A stretch of DNA of 6,952 bases, taken from assembly GCA_017303565.1 (NCBI GenBank), contig JAFLCM010000129.1, positions 1 to 6,952 on the forward strand, written 5' to 3'. Under the pieces are notes generated by a model. That model did not search any database and had not been told where the DNA came from. It worked only from the letters and a program-made list of their open reading frames with translations. Positions within the stretch are counted from its first letter, which is position 1. Every line of letters begins with the position of its first letter. Source of the stretch: Planctomycetota bacterium. Its GTDB lineage: Bacteria > Planctomycetota > Phycisphaerae > Phycisphaerales > UBA1924. Positions 4,736-6,952 of the stretch are shown one piece after another. The translations under genes and the position numbers were made by a program.

Positions 4736-6688
4736 GTGCCCGACCCTGTCCCCGACCTCCGCCTGCTTCACGCCCTGTCCCACCGGTACCCGACCGCCGA
4801 GGACGCCGCAAGCGAGGCGGCCAGCCTGCGGGCCATGCTCGGCTTGCCGATGGGGCGGATCCACGTGATCTCGGACGTCCACGGCGAGCACGCCAAGTTG
4901 CGGCACGTCATCAACAACGCCTCGGGGTCGCTCCGTCCGCTGGTGGACGAGCTGTTCAAGGGTCGGCTTGAAGGAGGGGCGCTGCGTGAGTTTCTCGCCA
5001 CGCTGTACTACCCGAAGGAACTGGTCGCCGCCCGGCGGGCCGCGCCCGAGGCCTCCGGTGAGCGCCGCGCCTGGGTGCTGCGGACGCTGGAGATGCAGTT
5101 CGAGATCGTTCGCGCCCTGGCCCGCGGTTACCGACGGTGGGAGGTCCGCGACCTGATGCCCCGGGCGTTCCGGGAACTGTTCATGGAACTGTGGGGCGAG
5201 CCGGGCAGCGGGCGGGGGCGCGAGTATCTGGGCCAGATTGTCAGCGGCCTCGTCTCGCACGACCGCGACTGGGAGGCGGTCGTCGCGGCCTCGCGGCTGA
5301 TCCGGAACCTCAGCGTGGCGGAGATCATCGTCGCGGGCGACCTGGGCGATCGGGGCCCGCGGATGGACAAGGTGATCGACTACCTGATGGTCCAGCCCAA
5401 CGTTGCGCTGCTGTGGGGCAACCATGACGCCGCGTGGATGGGCGCGTGCTTGGGCGAGGACGCCAGCATCCTCACGATTCTCCGCTTCAGCGCCCGCTAC
5501 CGGCGCGCCGCCCAACTGGAGGAGGGCTACGCCATCCTCACCACGCCGCTGGAGAAACTCGTCCGGGACTGCTACAGCGACGACCCGTGCGAGCACTTCA
5601 TCGCCAAAGGTGACGGCTGGCGCGACCCCCTGATGGTCGCCCGGATGCAGAAGGCCATCGCCGTCATGCAGTTCAAGGCCGAGGGACGCCTGATCGAGCG
5701 CCACCCGGAGTGGAACCTCGAGCGCCGGCGTCTCTTGCACCGCATCGACCGCGACCGGGGCACGGTCGAGATCGACGGGGTGACGCACCCGCTGCTCGAC
5801 GCCCGGCTGCCGACCGTCGACCCCCGCGACCCCTACGCCTATTCACCTCAAGAAGCGGAGTGCATGGATCGCGTCCGCGCTTCGTTCACCTCCAGCGTGA
5901 AACTCTGGGAACACATGTCGTGGGTCGTCAAGCACGGCGGGATGTGGACCCGGCGCGACGACGTGCTCATCTTCCACGCGTGCGTGCCGGTGTCGAAGGA
6001 GGGGGAGCCGCTGGGCCTGCGGGTGGACGGGCGGGAGCGGAGCGGGCGGGAACTCATGGACGCGCTGGCGACGGTGGTCCGGCGCGCGTTCCGAAAGGGC
6101 GCCGAACGGCGCGATGGGGACGCCGATTGGCTGTGGTACCTCTGGGGCGGGCCCCGCAGCCCGCTTTTCGGCAAGGACAAGCTCGCGACCTTCGAGTCCT
6201 ACTTCGTTTCCGACAAAAAGGCCCGTGAGGAGCACAAGAACCCGTACTTCGAGCTGATCCACGACGCCGAGTTCACACGCCGCACCGCGAGGCTGTTCGG
6301 CTGCGGCGACGACGTGCTCATCGTCAACGGGCACGTGCCGGTGAAGGTCGAGAAGGGCGAGAAGCCCGTCAAGCGCGGCGGGAACGCCGTCACCATCGAC
6401 GGCGCGTTCAGCGAGGCCTACGGCGACCGCGGGTACACCCTCGTCCTCGCGCCTGACCGCGTCGACCTCGCCGAGCACGGAAAGTTCGAGAGCGTTGCCA
6501 AGGTCATCGAGACCGGCGCCGACATGGTCCCCACCGTCACCACCATCAAGACCTACCCCAAGGCCCGCACGCTGGGCGATACCCAGCGCGGCGAGGAGAT
6601 CCGCCGCCGCGCGGACGACCTCGATGACCTCGCACGGGCCTATGAGTCCGGGCTGGTCCTGGAACCGCCTATCCGTGCCATCATGTAG
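4736..6688 (+). CDS. fbp: Fructose-1,6-bisphosphatase, class III
   Basis: This 650-residue cytoplasmic enzyme hydrolyses fructose 1,6-bisphosphate to fructose 6-phosphate (EC 3.1.3.11) in gluconeogenesis. It is the class III type, a calcineurin-like metallophosphoesterase first known from Bacillus subtilis (about 671 residues). The metal-site motifs are in order: SDVHGE with D47 and H49; GDLGDRGP with G201, D202, D205 and R206; WGNHD at 227-231; NGHVPVK with H533; and IDGAFSEAY with D555. Intermediate class III signatures are also clear: LATLYYPKE near the N-terminal third, AIAVMQFKAEGRLIERHPEW in the middle, then HACVPV and WYLWGGPRSPLFGKDKLATF. In the family the metal is usually manganese, and some members respond to phosphoenolpyruvate. 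The start is set by GGAG seven bases upstream of GTG 4736. The gene stands alone, divergent from the secreted-protein gene and convergent with nadB. A Cra-like palindrome upstream suggests carbon-source control, which is inference. Confidence 0.96.
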   Translation: MPDPVPDLRLLHALSHRYPTAEDAASEAASLRAMLGLPMGRIHVISDVHGEHAKLRHVINNASGSLRPLVDELFKGRLEGGALREFLATLYYPKELVAARRAAPEASGERRAWVLRTLEMQFEIVRALARGYRRWEVRDLMPRAFRELFMELWGEPGSGRGREYLGQIVSGLVSHDRDWEAVVAASRLIRNLSVAEIIVAGDLGDRGPRMDKVIDYLMVQPNVALLWGNHDAAWMGACLGEDASILTILRFSARYRRAAQLEEGYAILTTPLEKLVRDCYSDDPCEHFIAKGDGWRDPLMVARMQKAIAVMQFKAEGRLIERHPEWNLERRRLLHRIDRDRGTVEIDGVTHPLLDARLPTVDPRDPYAYSPQEAECMDRVRASFTSSVKLWEHMSWVVKHGGMWTRRDDVLIFHACVPVSKEGEPLGLRVDGRERSGRELMDALATVVRRAFRKGAERRDGDADWLWYLWGGPRSPLFGKDKLATFESYFVSDKKAREEHKNPYFELIHDAEFTRRTARLFGCGDDVLIVNGHVPVKVEKGEKPVKRGGNAVTIDGAFSEAYGDRGYTLVLAPDRVDLAEHGKFESVAKVIETGADMVPTVTTIKTYPKARTLGDTQRGEEIRRRADDLDDLARAYESGLVLEPPIRAIM

Positions 6689-6727
6689 GAGACAGGCGGG
6701 TCCGGCGGGCGGGTTCGGCGAGCGGCC

Positions 6728-6952
6728 TCACACGCCAACCGGCGCTTCGACCGGCAGCGCGGTCACCTCGCCCTGGCCGCGCCGCCAATAGTCGTGCACC
6801 AGGAAGCGGTCGCTGGGTTCCGGGAAGTCCGTGCGCGCGTGGCAGCCGCGGGATTCTTCGCGCCACAGCGCCGAGCGTGTCACCAGCGCGCCGAGCAGCA
6901 GCATGTTCTGCGTCTCCCAGCCCGACGGATCGTCGAACACCTTGTCCAGCGT
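6728..6952 (-). CDS. nadB: L-aspartate oxidase, C-terminal part (cut by the window edge)
   Basis: Only the last 74 residues are visible. The frame is open to position 6952, so the gene begins beyond the right edge. The signature is the C-terminal helical domain of the succinate dehydrogenase/fumarate reductase flavoprotein family: GWETQNMLLLGALVTRSALW followed by REESRGCHARTDFPEPSD, the conserved ESRGxHxRxDFP motif whose Arg contributes to substrate handling in the family. The WExQNML run and the short tail after DFP favour L-aspartate oxidase (aspartate to iminoaspartate, first step of de novo NAD synthesis, FAD-dependent) over SdhA or FrdA, but the fragment does not prove it. It ends 39 nt from the fbp stop in convergent orientation. 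nadA or nadC would lie outside the window. Confidence 0.78.
   Translation of the reverse strand, partial: TLDKVFDDPSGWETQNMLLLGALVTRSALWREESRGCHARTDFPEPSDRFLVHDYWRRGQGEVTALPVEAPVGV

Noticed and set aside
4565..5788. A 407-codon open frame on the minus strand inside fbp
   Set aside because: It is antisense to a clearly conserved class III FBPase and has no recognisable domain, so it is a composition artefact.
1..6952. A new defence, mobile or biosynthetic system
   Set aside because: No transposase, integrase, nuclease-helicase set, repeat array or biosynthetic cluster signature is present. The genes are individually placed and mostly housekeeping functions.

Overview
The window is GC-rich DNA that looks like a chromosomal segment from a planctomycete, most likely of the Phycisphaerae/Phycisphaerales type. 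The best clue is a secreted protein (3048-4571, minus) ending in a Cys-containing, dockerin-like EF-hand pair of the form GDxNxDGxVNxxDLLxxLAxFG, a tail I associate with that group. A class III fructose-1,6-bisphosphatase, a stand-alone MetG-type tRNA-binding protein and an RNHCP zinc-ribbon protein fit the same picture. The lineage is inferred from family knowledge, not from a search.

Layout, left to right: thiS (+, 73-279); a MetRS beta-like tRNA-binding protein (-, 295-672); a PBP4-type D-Ala-D-Ala carboxypeptidase, dacB (+, 927-2417); an RNHCP-domain protein (+, 2678-3028); the secreted dockerin-tailed protein (-, 3048-4571); class III FBPase, fbp (+, 4736-6688); and the C-terminal end of L-aspartate oxidase, nadB (-, 6728 to the right edge). 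No operon is visible. Three pairs converge with small gaps (15, 19 and 39 nt), two pairs diverge (254 nt and 164 nt), and only dacB and the RNHCP gene run in the same direction, separated by 260 nt with predicted hairpins.

Most genes are single housekeeping functions: thiamine sulfur carrier, tRNA binding, peptidoglycan trimming, gluconeogenesis and NAD synthesis. They do not form one pathway. The less understood content is the RNHCP protein (family function unknown) and the secreted dockerin-tailed protein (probable beta-rich extracellular domain, unknown ligand).

The most interesting regulatory signal is a palindromic LacI/Cra-like site in the divergent secreted-protein/fbp intergenic region. 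Its core GAAGCGCTTT occurs again upstream of thiS. I see no mobile element, CRISPR array, tRNA or rRNA, and no convincing evidence of a new defence or biosynthetic system.
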